64,000 nucleotides of DNA, taken from assembly GCA_016932255.1 (NCBI GenBank), contig JAFGDE010000005.1:31690-95689 (forward strand), in the 5' to 3' direction. The notes beneath the pieces are model-generated. The model had not been told where the DNA came from and did not search any database. It saw nothing but the letters and a program-made list of their open reading frames with translations. This DNA is from Candidatus Saganbacteria bacterium. Lineage in GTDB: Bacteria; Margulisbacteria; WOR-1; O2-12-FULL-45-9. The position numbers and the translations under genes were made by a program. This document shows, in pieces, positions 23,241 to 31,905 of the stretch (positions are counted from its first letter, which is position 1; each line of letters starts with the position of its first letter).

Positions 23241-24295
23241 CGGGGGCCTCCTTCAACCAATAGGCTGTAACTGGCCGAGAAAGGTTTGATCTCAATGCGC
23301 TCGTTCGCCGGCAAGCCTGATAACAGATCATTGGAAAGCAATACAATAGTGTCGGCCTCAAGGTCTTGCAGGATAGCCTGAAGCTGACCGAGGTCCTGCA
23401 GCAAGACCAGCCTGATGAACAGGTCCGGCCAAATAGGATTATTGCTGAACCTTTCGAGCTCGATTTCCTGCGGGATCACCTGATATCCTGCGCTAAAGCA
23501 ATCTGGGACCAGGTCCAACAACAGCACTTTACCAGCCCGGCTCAACCGGGAAGAAAGCACATTACCTTCGCTTTCCAGACCCAACGCGCTGAGCAGTGTC
23601 ACCAGCTTGTTCTTGAGCCAGCGGGGCAGGAACGATTTAAAGGAATTAATGATCAGCTGGCCTGTATTTGTACTGCCGGAAGTAGTATGAACGCCGCGGC
23701 CGTATCTTTGTCTCAGCTGCCAGAGCTGCTTTTCCACGCCCCGCAAAGCCGAGGGCGAATCATGCCACAGGAACAAAGGAAAGACCAGCACATCCGATCC
23801 CCGCTGGGCGCACTTCAGTGAAAGGTCTGCTCCGTAGGAATTCCAGCCCAGAGAATGGTCAAACCCGCCCAGGTCGAGAAAAACTTCTTTTGGCATGATC
23901 ATAATAGATTCATCGACAGTCTGGGCTTTTTGAGGACAACAGAACGGCCTGCCCCAGACAGCTTTTCTATCCTTGATAAAACCAAGCCGCTGCCCCTGCC
24001 TGGACATGCCGGAACAACCGGCCATACCGAATTCATGGTTTTCGACCAGCCTGGCCAGGGTCGCCAGCCAGTCCGGAGAATAAAGACTGACATCCTGATG
24101 AACGATGATCAAAAAGTCGCCCTTGGCCCCGGCAGCTGTGCTGTTATAAGCTTCGCCAGCCGACTTACAGCGGCCGTTCGAGTTATCGATCAACAGGAAC
24201 TCAAAATACCGATAGGTCTGTTCGTTCAGCGTCCGCAGGGTGTGCCGCTCAAAGACCTGCTTATCGTAATATGTACAAAGCACGGAAAATCTCAT
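23237..24295 (-). CDS. Glycosyltransferase, GT2 type with extra C-terminal region
   Basis: This 352-residue protein has a GT-A core (about 1-215) with FSVLCTYYDKQVFERHTLRTLNEQ, FLLIDNSNG and IIVHQDVSLYSPDWL, where HQDV replaces the usual DxD, as in rhamnosyltransferase-like GT2 proteins. About 135 residues follow that I do not recognise; they contain LLLDLVPDCFSAGYQVIPQE and look like a separate alpha/beta domain. The start at 24295 is chosen for GGAG upstream and leaves one base to the previous gene. Confidence 0.78.
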   Translation of the reverse strand: MRFSVLCTYYDKQVFERHTLRTLNEQTYRYFEFLLIDNSNGRCKSAGEAYNSTAAGAKGDFLIIVHQDVSLYSPDWLATLARLVENHEFGMAGCSGMSRQGQRLGFIKDRKAVWGRPFCCPQKAQTVDESIMIMPKEVFLDLGGFDHSLGWNSYGADLSLKCAQRGSDVLVFPLFLWHDSPSALRGVEKQLWQLRQRYGRGVHTTSGSTNTGQLIINSFKSFLPRWLKNKLVTLLSALGLESEGNVLSSRLSRAGKVLLLDLVPDCFSAGYQVIPQEIELERFSNNPIWPDLFIRLVLLQDLGQLQAILQDLEADTIVLLSNDLLSGLPANERIEIKPFSASYSLLVEGGPR

Positions 24296-24296
24296 G

Positions 24297-25565
24297 CTAT
24301 TTTTTTGCTCCCTCGGCCATAAGCTCAAGCGATGAATATTTCCTGGAGAACAGGACGATCAGATAAGCAAGCACGATCACCAAAAAGCCTGACGAACCCA
24401 TAATATAGGGATTGGTGCCGGCATAGAACAAATATGAAATATAGCCGCTCATGACGACCGAACAGAGATAACGGTTCTGCCCCAGGACATCATAGTAATA
24501 GAAATAAAGAAAGAGAGGCATGCCCAGGAACAGGCCGAAGATCACAAAACCGACCAGGCCGAGTTGAAGGAACAGATGGAGATACTCCAGTTCAAAGTAT
24601 TGGGTCGTTGAGAACTTACGCACATATCTGATACGCCTGAGATTCTCGCCCACCGCGCCAAAGCCTCCACCCCAAATGGAACCGCGGTCGATATTATCGG
24701 AAAGGTACTCGGCCTGTTCCAGCCTGACTAGGTTGGAAAACGTGCTCATATCCAACCCTTCAGCAGCCTCACCTACAGCGCGGAAAACCAGCGGCGATAC
24801 AACGATCATCAGCAGTAACACAGCCATCACCCTGATCAGAGGGTCCCTGACCAGAGGGAACTTGAACCTGAACCAGCCCTGAAAAAGAACAAAGAACGCG
24901 CCAGCCAATACCAGACCGAGAAAGAACGCTTTGTTAAAACCGGTAAAACTGGCCAGGAAGGTTATCAGCAGGCACACCTTCCACTTAAAGCGCGGATCAT
25001 AACGCATGATGCCCAAAAGCAGGAATAGGTTCACCGGAATGAACACGTTGCTTCGCAAAATGATCCTAACGAGGCCTGTCTGGCTCATATGCACGCCGCT
25101 GCCCAGGCCGGAAGGCTGCAAAAAGGCGGAGACCGCCGACCTGGTCAACGGATCAAGGAACATATATACGATAAAAAGAATTATCGTCAGAAAGGCCACA
25201 AAAGTCACCGACTGGGCAACAAGATGAATAAAGCCCCTGAAGGAATCATTGTCGTACAACAGATAGACAAAGAACATGATCGATATCAGCGGAAAAACGT
25301 TGACGAAATCGATTATATTGGCCAGGGGGTTGCCGTTGATAACGCCGATCACCAGCCAGATCATGGGAAAAACAAAACTAAAGAAGAAAACAAAGATCAT
25401 CAGATCCATTCTGATCTTTTTGTCGACCAACAGCATGGTCAGGAACCCAAAGCCGGACATTACCAATAAAAGCATGAACTTGATCGGAACAGGCCCGAAT
25501 TTCCCGTAGGGAAAAACGATCATAAATATTATACATAGCCCCAGAATGGTCTTAAACAATCTCAT
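24297..25565 (-). CDS. Wzy-like polysaccharide polymerase/O-antigen ligase-family membrane protein
   Basis: This 422-residue protein has about twelve hydrophobic segments across its length and a larger soluble loop near residues 255-315, including WGGGFGAVGENLRRIRYVRK. That layout is typical of Wzy polymerases and WaaL-type ligases, which have little sequence conservation. It is the only such protein in the locus, so it most likely polymerises lipid-linked repeat units in the outer leaflet of the inner membrane. It overlaps the previous gene by 14 bases. Confidence 0.72.
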   Translation of the reverse strand: MRLFKTILGLCIIFMIVFPYGKFGPVPIKFMLLLVMSGFGFLTMLLVDKKIRMDLMIFVFFFSFVFPMIWLVIGVINGNPLANIIDFVNVFPLISIMFFVYLLYDNDSFRGFIHLVAQSVTFVAFLTIILFIVYMFLDPLTRSAVSAFLQPSGLGSGVHMSQTGLVRIILRSNVFIPVNLFLLLGIMRYDPRFKWKVCLLITFLASFTGFNKAFFLGLVLAGAFFVLFQGWFRFKFPLVRDPLIRVMAVLLLMIVVSPLVFRAVGEAAEGLDMSTFSNLVRLEQAEYLSDNIDRGSIWGGGFGAVGENLRRIRYVRKFSTTQYFELEYLHLFLQLGLVGFVIFGLFLGMPLFLYFYYYDVLGQNRYLCSVVMSGYISYLFYAGTNPYIMGSSGFLVIVLAYLIVLFSRKYSSLELMAEGAKK

Positions 25566-26682
25566 AAAATCTCTCTAAGTATAGGCGGGCCGCCCTGACC
25601 CAGCTCAGTTTTTCCACTACCTGCCTGCCCTGAGCGACCATGCTGGATGCCAGCCCAGGCTCGTTCAAAGCGCGCCCGACAGCTTCAAGTATCTCTTTCT
25701 GCTGTTTTGGATCGACCATGAGCGACGCCTGACCGATGACCTCCTTAAAAACGTCCGCGTTGCCGACTATTACAGGTTTATCATGCAGCATCGCCTCAAG
25801 CGGCGGCAAACCAAAGCCCTCATAGGTCGACAAATAAATGAACACGGAGCAGCCGGCATATAACGTGTTCAACTCCTCATCGTTGACAAATTCGTGATGG
25901 ATTACGTACTGACCGCCGTGCCTGCGGTTGATCTCATCGATCATTGCCACCAGATCGGCTCTCGGCCTGGTAGCATTCCTGCCGACCAGGACCAGCCGGA
26001 CCTTTTTGTCCTGCGCCAGCCGCGCATCCCAGGCCCGGATCAACTCAACAACATGGCGCCGGTTGAACATCGTTCCGACATACAGGGCATAGCGGCCGCT
26101 GATTGCCTCAGGTGATCGGCTCTCCCCCAGCATATTGGCCGGCTTATCAATACCGCAAGGTATTACGGCGATCTTTCCGGCCGGGACATGATAATGGTCA
26201 ACGATCTCTTTTTTTGAGGCCTCTGAATCGGTGATGATCAACGTTGCCAGGGAACAGGACAGCCGTGAAAGCAGATCGGAAATCATCTCTTTTCTGGGAT
26301 ATTCCTGTCTGAGGGTATGATAGGAAATGTCGTGCACGACCACGCACTTTTTGCCCGGATAGAACAAAGGCATTGAATAATACGGCGAATAGAAGATATC
26401 CACTCTGTCCCGCAACAGTCTCGCGAGCAAACTGAGCTGCTGCCAGACTATCCCGCTCATGGGCAAACGCCGCAATATCTTTGGCCAGCGAACCTCGCGG
26501 CAGATAAATTCAGGCCCCAGTCCGCTGAGGTCGAACAGAGAGCTCTTGAGATCGTCAAAATACAGGATGTACTCGTTAGCCTGACCGCAACGGCTCCATT
26601 CCTTTAACAGGCTGTACAGCACCCTGGCGGTACCGCCGCCAAGCCCACGCTGCAAACATCTTGCGTCAATGCCTATACGCAT
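25552..26682 (-). CDS. Glycosyltransferase, GT4 type (mannosyltransferase-like)
   Basis: This 376-residue GT-B protein has IDARCLQRGLGGGTARVLYSLL, VVHDISYH, and the donor-site VFIYLSTYEGFGLPPLEAMLHDKPVIVG, a close fit to WbaZ/mannosyl B-like GT4 enzymes. The start at 26682 follows GGAGG with 8-base spacing; further upstream ATGs are badly spaced. It overlaps the preceding gene by 10 bases. A mannose-type donor would fit the gmd/rmd context but is not proven. Confidence 0.86.
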   Translation of the reverse strand: MRIGIDARCLQRGLGGGTARVLYSLLKEWSRCGQANEYILYFDDLKSSLFDLSGLGPEFICREVRWPKILRRLPMSGIVWQQLSLLARLLRDRVDIFYSPYYSMPLFYPGKKCVVVHDISYHTLRQEYPRKEMISDLLSRLSCSLATLIITDSEASKKEIVDHYHVPAGKIAVIPCGIDKPANMLGESRSPEAISGRYALYVGTMFNRRHVVELIRAWDARLAQDKKVRLVLVGRNATRPRADLVAMIDEINRRHGGQYVIHHEFVNDEELNTLYAGCSVFIYLSTYEGFGLPPLEAMLHDKPVIVGNADVFKEVIGQASLMVDPKQQKEILEAVGRALNEPGLASSMVAQGRQVVEKLSWVRAARLYLERFYEIV

Positions 26683-27794
26683 GAACATGCCTCCGCCAAA
26701 AGACTGCCGTATCCATCGCACATGCGTGTACTGGAAAAGAATTGCTCTGCCCTGGCCCTGGCCTGTGCCGCCAGTTTTTCCGCCAGGGGCTTTTCGCTCA
26801 ACGCTTTGATCAAAGCCGCTGCCAGAGCTTTTGTATCACCCGGCGGCACGAGGATCCCGCTGTCCTGATCGATCATTTCCGGAACGCCGCCAACTGCCGT
26901 GGCAACAATGGCCTTGCCATATGCCATGGCCTCAAGCACGGAATATGGCAGGCTTTCGTTGAGGGAAGCGGTCACCGAAACTTCAGCGACCTGCAGACAG
27001 CCGTCGACTGACCTCTGATGACCGGTAAAAATGATCTGCTCAGCCGGACCAAGCTGTCCGGCCAGAGCTTTGAGCTCTGCCAAGAGGTATCCATCACCAA
27101 CTATCAGCAAAACAGCGTTCCTGACCTGAGAAGCCACATCCTTGAAGGCCTTGAGCAGGACATCCAGACCTTTGCCTTTGACCAGGCGGGAAATACAGAC
27201 AACAGGCCTTTTCCCCGCCAGGCCATACTTTTGTTCTATCTCGCGGCCTTTGGCCAGGTCAACTAGCACCGCAGGGATCCCGTTATAGATCATTCTGACC
27301 TTGCTCGAACTGACCCCGTATCTGTCGATCAAAAATGCCGCGGCCGCTTTTGATGGACAAACACAGGTCGCCAGCGCTCTCAAAGTATTCCAGGCGATCC
27401 AGCGCCTGGCCGGCCCGATCAGAGGATAGCGGGACGCGGGCACGGCTGACATATGTACCGTGCCGATCGCCCGGCACCCGGGCAGGCCAAACCTGAGCAT
27501 GAGCGCCGCATACTGGCAGGAATACGGCGAGGTCAGATTGAAATGGACAACATCAGCTCCGGCCTGCCTGAACAACTTCAGCAGCCTGAACGCGCCTTTG
27601 AGGTCAAAAAGCCCTTTGACGCGGCAGCCGATGATCTCAAGGCCGTTAAGCCCGGCAATGCCGGAAAAGATCCGCGGCTCAGCGCAGATAAGCTTAATGT
27701 CCGCTCCCTGCCCGGTCAGACCTGACAACAGGTCCTGCAGGAACCTTTCGGCCCCGCCAAACGCTTCCGTATCTGTATAAAATAGTAGTTTCAT
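26673..27794 (-). CDS. Glycosyltransferase, GT4 type
   Basis: This 373-residue GT-B protein has YTDTEAFGGAERFLQDLLSG (acceptor glycine loop), VVHFNLTSPYS, CISRLVKGKGLDVLL at the domain junction, and VTASLNESLPYSVLEAMAYGKAIV holding the E-x7-E motif. A retaining mechanism is expected. The stop of the upstream GT2 gene directly abuts the start. Substrates unknown. Confidence 0.87.
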   Translation of the reverse strand: MKLLFYTDTEAFGGAERFLQDLLSGLTGQGADIKLICAEPRIFSGIAGLNGLEIIGCRVKGLFDLKGAFRLLKLFRQAGADVVHFNLTSPYSCQYAALMLRFGLPGCRAIGTVHMSAVPASRYPLIGPARRWIAWNTLRALATCVCPSKAAAAFLIDRYGVSSSKVRMIYNGIPAVLVDLAKGREIEQKYGLAGKRPVVCISRLVKGKGLDVLLKAFKDVASQVRNAVLLIVGDGYLLAELKALAGQLGPAEQIIFTGHQRSVDGCLQVAEVSVTASLNESLPYSVLEAMAYGKAIVATAVGGVPEMIDQDSGILVPPGDTKALAAALIKALSEKPLAEKLAAQARARAEQFFSSTRMCDGYGSLLAEACSCV

Positions 27795-28715
27795 TCAGGC
27801 AGCGGCCTTTGTCGATCGTCCTGATCTGAGCAGCAGGTATTTTTTTAACGAAGAGAACAGGCGCAAAAAGTATTCCGGGCTTAGAGCGATCGCCCTGGCC
27901 AGATAGAACGCGCCTTTGAACCAGCGGCCGTTTTGAAGATGTTTTGTCCCGATCCAATAATAGATGCGGCCCATGATCCGCCTGGGCAGGACGAACTTGT
28001 CGATCGCATTCTTGAAAGGATAGCGTTTAAGATGCGTCTTCAGCACATTGACCTCGTCCTGAAGGGCCCGCTCGTAATCGCTGCTCAGGTTCTGCCCGTG
28101 AATGCGGTAGGTGCCCAGGACCTTATTGAGAAAGCTGAATTTCTTTCGTTTCTCAGCCAGGCGCAGCCAGGCCTCGTAATCCTCCGCGTGAACGAACTCC
28201 GGCCGGCCGTCGAACCCGCCGATCTCCTCCATCACGCTCTTTTTCGCCACTGTCGCACTGCCCAGCAAACGGTTGCAGAACAGCAGCTGCCGGTACATAT
28301 CATCCTTTAATGGGCCGACCGGCAGAAGAAATGACCCGCCCGATTCATTCTTAGCCAGCAGATCATGAGAAACAACGTCTATCGTCCTGTCCTGTTCCAG
28401 GATCGCCATGGTCTGCTTAAGCTTGTCCGGCTCCCAGTAGTCGTCCGAATCAAGGAAAGCCACATACTCGCCCCGGGCCAGCTTAATGCCGGTATTCCTG
28501 GGACCGGCCACTGAACCGGTATCCTGCTGATAATGATATCTCAGCTTATCCCAGCTGAGCCCGGCCACGACCTCTCTGGTATTGTCGGTCGAACCGTTGT
28601 CGATCACGATGACCTCATAATCCGCATAGGACTGCCGCCTGACCGAGTTCAGGCACTCAGGCAGGAAATGAGCGTGATTATGGGCCGCGATTATGACCGA
28701 GACCTTGGGGCTCAT
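27795..28715 (-). CDS. Glycosyltransferase, GT2 type
   Basis: This 306-residue GT-A protein has KVSVIIAAHNHAHFLPECLNSV, VIDNGSTDNT, FLDSDDYWEPDKL (the DxD) and HAEDYEAWLRLAEK, all classic for family 2. The C-terminal 100 residues are basic with a probable amphipathic region. ATGA overlap with the previous gene sets the start; a longer open frame upstream overlaps the RmlD-like gene and is not GT-like. Confidence 0.9.
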   Translation of the reverse strand: MSPKVSVIIAAHNHAHFLPECLNSVRRQSYADYEVIVIDNGSTDNTREVVAGLSWDKLRYHYQQDTGSVAGPRNTGIKLARGEYVAFLDSDDYWEPDKLKQTMAILEQDRTIDVVSHDLLAKNESGGSFLLPVGPLKDDMYRQLLFCNRLLGSATVAKKSVMEEIGGFDGRPEFVHAEDYEAWLRLAEKRKKFSFLNKVLGTYRIHGQNLSSDYERALQDEVNVLKTHLKRYPFKNAIDKFVLPRRIMGRIYYWIGTKHLQNGRWFKGAFYLARAIALSPEYFLRLFSSLKKYLLLRSGRSTKAAA

Positions 28716-29581
28716 GAGCTGCTTTCGATCTCCTTCAACATGATCCGGCTGTATCTCTCGATCGCGACCTCCCAGGCCGGCATCGGCGTGAGGCCAAGAG
28801 CTGCCAGGTTCGCGTTGTTCAACATCTCGCAATCAGGCACATTGGCCTTGCGGGGAAAATGGCTTGAATCGACCGGCTCGACCTTGTTCTTCAAACGGCA
28901 GCTGGCAACGATCTTTTGCACGTATTCGGCCCGCGAACAGCCGCCAGTGTTCGTAACATGATAGAGGTCAGGCCGTCCGGCCGTTAGGATCTCGTCTATC
29001 TTAACGATCAGGTCCTGCGTGTAGGTCGGAGAGCCGAACTTGTCGCCAGCGCTTTGAATGACCGGCTTGGCCTTAGCCTCAAGATAGCGCTGGTAGACAA
29101 AATTCTTCTGATGCTTGATGCTGCCGCCGAACAACCAGCCTGGTCGGATCGCATAGGTCTTGCGGCAGGCTTGTCTGGCCTGGACCTCGCCCTCATATTT
29201 CGACCGCGCGTAAACGGTCTTAAGCACCACTGGATCGGCCTCGGAGTAGAACTTCTTTTCGTCACCAAAGAAGCCGCAGGAACTGATATAGATCAGCGCG
29301 GCGCCGATGGACTGGCAGATCTGCCCCAGTTTCTGGCTCGCCTCGGTATTGAGCTTATGGGCCAGCTGAGGATCGTCCTCACAGGCGTTGACATGCAGGG
29401 CCGCCGTGTGAAAGACATAGTCCGGACGCGCGCCGGTCAGCGCGCTCTCCATAGCCGCATGGTCCATCACGTCCAGTTCTTTATGCCGCGGCGCCTGGAC
29501 CTGATCGCCTTTGCCGGCGTAAAAACGCTCGATCTCAGAGGCAAGCATCCCCCCGCCGCCGGTTATAAAGATCTTTTTCAT
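28712..29581 (-). CDS. RmlD-like NAD(P)-dependent sugar-nucleotide reductase (SDR)
   Basis: This 289-residue extended SDR of the dTDP-4-dehydrorhamnose reductase family has FITGGGGMLASEIERFY, HTAALHVNACEDDPQLAHKLN, ISSCGFFGD and the catalytic YARSKYEGE. It follows an RmlC-like epimerase with a 4-base overlap, suggesting consecutive 3,5-epimerisation and 4-reduction of a keto-deoxy sugar. With RfbF in the same module the nucleotide may be CDP rather than dTDP; no RmlA or RmlB is present in the window. Confidence 0.82.
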   Translation of the reverse strand: MKKIFITGGGGMLASEIERFYAGKGDQVQAPRHKELDVMDHAAMESALTGARPDYVFHTAALHVNACEDDPQLAHKLNTEASQKLGQICQSIGAALIYISSCGFFGDEKKFYSEADPVVLKTVYARSKYEGEVQARQACRKTYAIRPGWLFGGSIKHQKNFVYQRYLEAKAKPVIQSAGDKFGSPTYTQDLIVKIDEILTAGRPDLYHVTNTGGCSRAEYVQKIVASCRLKNKVEPVDSSHFPRKANVPDCEMLNNANLAALGLTPMPAWEVAIERYSRIMLKEIESSS

Positions 29582-30027
29582 CTATGCTTCAAGCTCCAAT
29601 CGTATTTGATATGCGAATTCAGCGGATCATAACGCAGCATTTCCCCTTCCTCATGCGGCAGGGTCGCACAATTCGCGACTATGGCCGGCTTGACCCCGAT
29701 GGTCTTATAGCCGTTGACCACTCCGACGGGTATCCTGATCAATTTATAATCATCTTCGCCAGTGAAGATCTCCATCAATTCGCCTTTGGTCTTGGAATCC
29801 TTGCGTTCATCGAACAGGACCAGCTTGATCATGCCGGAAACGACCGCGTAGAACTGGGTCTGTTTTGTGTGGAGATGCCAGCCTTTGATCACTCCGGGAT
29901 AGGCCACGGAAAAGTAGACCTCACCGAACTTTTCAAAATGCGGGTCCGTACACCTGAGCATATGCATTATTTTGCCCCGCTCATCAGGTATCTGGCGCAA
30001 TGGGACGATCTTTACTCCGTCTATCAT
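29578..30027 (-). CDS. RmlC-like sugar-nucleotide 3,5-epimerase (cupin)
   Basis: This 149-residue cupin of the dTDP-4-dehydrorhamnose 3,5-epimerase family has IPDERGKIMHMLR, VIKGWHLHTKQTQFYAVVSGMIKLVLFD and RIPVGVVNGYKTIG. The catalytic-type His is in GWHLH; the family's Lys and second His positions appear shifted. It is about 35 residues shorter than typical RmlC, so it may be an RfbC-like relative. The start at 30027 has AAGGAGG at correct distance and overlaps the upstream SDR by 14 bases. Confidence 0.82.
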   Translation of the reverse strand: MIDGVKIVPLRQIPDERGKIMHMLRCTDPHFEKFGEVYFSVAYPGVIKGWHLHTKQTQFYAVVSGMIKLVLFDERKDSKTKGELMEIFTGEDDYKLIRIPVGVVNGYKTIGVKPAIVANCATLPHEEGEMLRYDPLNSHIKYDWSLKHR

Positions 30028-30040
30028 GTTCGAAACCTCC

Positions 30041-31078
30041 TTATTTTTTTTCGGTCCAGAAGAAATCATTGTCCAGTTTCCCCGACTTCTTCAACAGGGT
30101 CAGATGCCTCAAGCGAACGAACTTATCTCCTTCAAAAGCAGGCATATCGAGCTTATTCCGTTTATAGGCCTCGGCCAGCTCCTCAACACCTTTCAGTACG
30201 TTCCATTTCGGTTTGAAATGGTCCTTGAGGACCGTGTTGATCTTGGAGAAATCGACCTTATAGGTCCTGGAGTCGGAACCGTGCTCCCCGGTATACTCAA
30301 CCGAACAGCCGGGAATGACCTGCTTAACGGCCGCGGCCAGGTACCGGATCTGGTAATTCTCACTGTTCTGCCCGACATTAAAGACCTGATTATGCACCAG
30401 CTCTTTCGGGGCCTTAAGAGCGGCAATAAAAGCCCGGCTGAAATCCTGGATATGGATCAACGGCCGCCAGGGCGATCCATCGCTCATGATCTTGATCTTG
30501 CCGGTGATATGCCCCCAGGCCGCAAGATTATTGACCACCAGATCAAGCCGCAGCAGCGGCGAAACGCCGTAAACCGTGGCATTGCGCATAAAGACCGGGG
30601 AAAAGTCAGCCTCAGCCAGCGGCGAAATGCCGAATTCCGTACCGATCTTTGATTTGGCGTAGGCTGTCACCGGGTTCAGCTCGCCCTGCTCCGAGATCAT
30701 TTCTCCTTCCTTGGCCACGCCGTAAACACTGCAGGAAGAAGCGAAAACGAACCGCTTGACCCCTGCCTGTTTGGCCAGCTGGGCACAGCGGACCGAGGCA
30801 TCAAGGTTTATCTTCTCGGTGATCCCCGGGTTCAGTTCTCCGATGGGATCGTTGGACAATCCCGCCAGATGGATGACCGCATCGACCCCCTGAAAATCCT
30901 CTGCCGCGACCTGACGGATATCCTTGACGATCTGCCCTATCTTGGCCTGCCGCTGTTCGAACTCGCAGCCTTCAAAGTAGTTCGAGTCCAGGCCGACAAC
31001 GTCAAAACCTTCGGACAGAAGCATCGGGCACATCACATTGCCGATATAACCGTTATTGCCGGTGACCAGTACTTTCAT
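30041..31078 (-). CDS. NAD-dependent epimerase/dehydratase (extended SDR), sugar-nucleotide
   Basis: This 345-residue protein has VLVTGNNGYIGNVMCPML at the N-terminus, HLAGLSNDPIGELN, FASSCSVYG, and the catalytic YAKSKIGTE. It is a typical sugar-nucleotide SDR of a group often encoded beside RfbF cytidylyltransferases. It overlaps rfbF by 4 bases (ATGA), so it is the best candidate to act on CDP-glucose or a product of it. It is not clearly a CDP-glucose 4,6-dehydratase (RfbG), which has a different N-terminal region and is missing from the window. Confidence 0.82.
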   Translation of the reverse strand: MKVLVTGNNGYIGNVMCPMLLSEGFDVVGLDSNYFEGCEFEQRQAKIGQIVKDIRQVAAEDFQGVDAVIHLAGLSNDPIGELNPGITEKINLDASVRCAQLAKQAGVKRFVFASSCSVYGVAKEGEMISEQGELNPVTAYAKSKIGTEFGISPLAEADFSPVFMRNATVYGVSPLLRLDLVVNNLAAWGHITGKIKIMSDGSPWRPLIHIQDFSRAFIAALKAPKELVHNQVFNVGQNSENYQIRYLAAAVKQVIPGCSVEYTGEHGSDSRTYKVDFSKINTVLKDHFKPKWNVLKGVEELAEAYKRNKLDMPAFEGDKFVRLRHLTLLKKSGKLDNDFFWTEKK

Positions 31079-31863
31079 TGCCACACCTTCCAGAACGCTT
31101 TTTTCTTGTTCCAAAGATCGTTAAGATGCTCGGTCTCGCGCAAAGTATCCATGCATTCCCAGGAACCGCCATGCTCATAGACCATCATCTGCCCGTCCTT
31201 GGCCAGTTTTTCCAGGGCGCCGTTCTCAAAATCACAGTTCTCGTCATCGGTCAGATGATCGAATATCCTGCGGTCCAGGACAAAGAACCCGCCGTTGATC
31301 AGTCCGGCGGAAGCCTGCGGCTTTTCAGTGAAATCCAGAACGCGGCCGTCCTTTACGACCAGGTCGCCGAAGCGCGAGGGCGGACGGACCCCGGTCAGCG
31401 TGCCGATCTTGCCGTGCTTTTGATGGAACTGGATCGTCTTCTTGATATCCACGTCCGAAACGCCGTCGCCGTAGGTCAAGAGGAACGTATCGCCGTCAAT
31501 GTATTTTTCTACCCTCTTGATCCTGGCGCCTTTGAGCGTGTTCAGGCCGGTATCGACCAGCGTGACCTTCCAATCGGTCTCATCGGGCCGGTTATGATAT
31601 TCGATCTTGTTCTCCCCGTCCATGCTGATGGTAAAGTCATTCATCAAAGCATAGTAATGATAAAAATACTCTTTGATCATGGCACCTTTATATCCCAGGC
31701 ACAGGACAAAATCGGTAAAACCGTGGCTGGCATAGATCTTCATGATATGCCAGAGTATCGGCTTGCCGCCTATCTCCACCAGCGGTTTCGGCCTGATCTC
31801 GGTCTCTCCCTTCATCCTGGTCCCTCGTCCACCGCATAGGATCACAACTTTTGGTTTGCTCAT
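31075..31863 (-). CDS. rfbF: Glucose-1-phosphate cytidylyltransferase
   Basis: This 262-residue nucleotidyltransferase makes CDP-glucose from CTP and glucose 1-phosphate. The signature start VVILCGGRGTRMKGETEIRP, the KPLVEIGGKPILWHIMKIY segment, LTYGDGVSDVD (metal/nucleotide site), FTEKP and INGGFFV are those of RfbF/DdhA. The start follows AAGGAGGACGTT. In known pathways the next enzyme is RfbG, which is absent here. Confidence 0.93.
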   Translation of the reverse strand: MSKPKVVILCGGRGTRMKGETEIRPKPLVEIGGKPILWHIMKIYASHGFTDFVLCLGYKGAMIKEYFYHYYALMNDFTISMDGENKIEYHNRPDETDWKVTLVDTGLNTLKGARIKRVEKYIDGDTFLLTYGDGVSDVDIKKTIQFHQKHGKIGTLTGVRPPSRFGDLVVKDGRVLDFTEKPQASAGLINGGFFVLDRRIFDHLTDDENCDFENGALEKLAKDGQMMVYEHGGSWECMDTLRETEHLNDLWNKKKAFWKVWQ

Positions 31864-31905
31864 AACGTCCTCCTTTAAATATTCAATAGAGCAGTTCTCA
31901 TGGCC

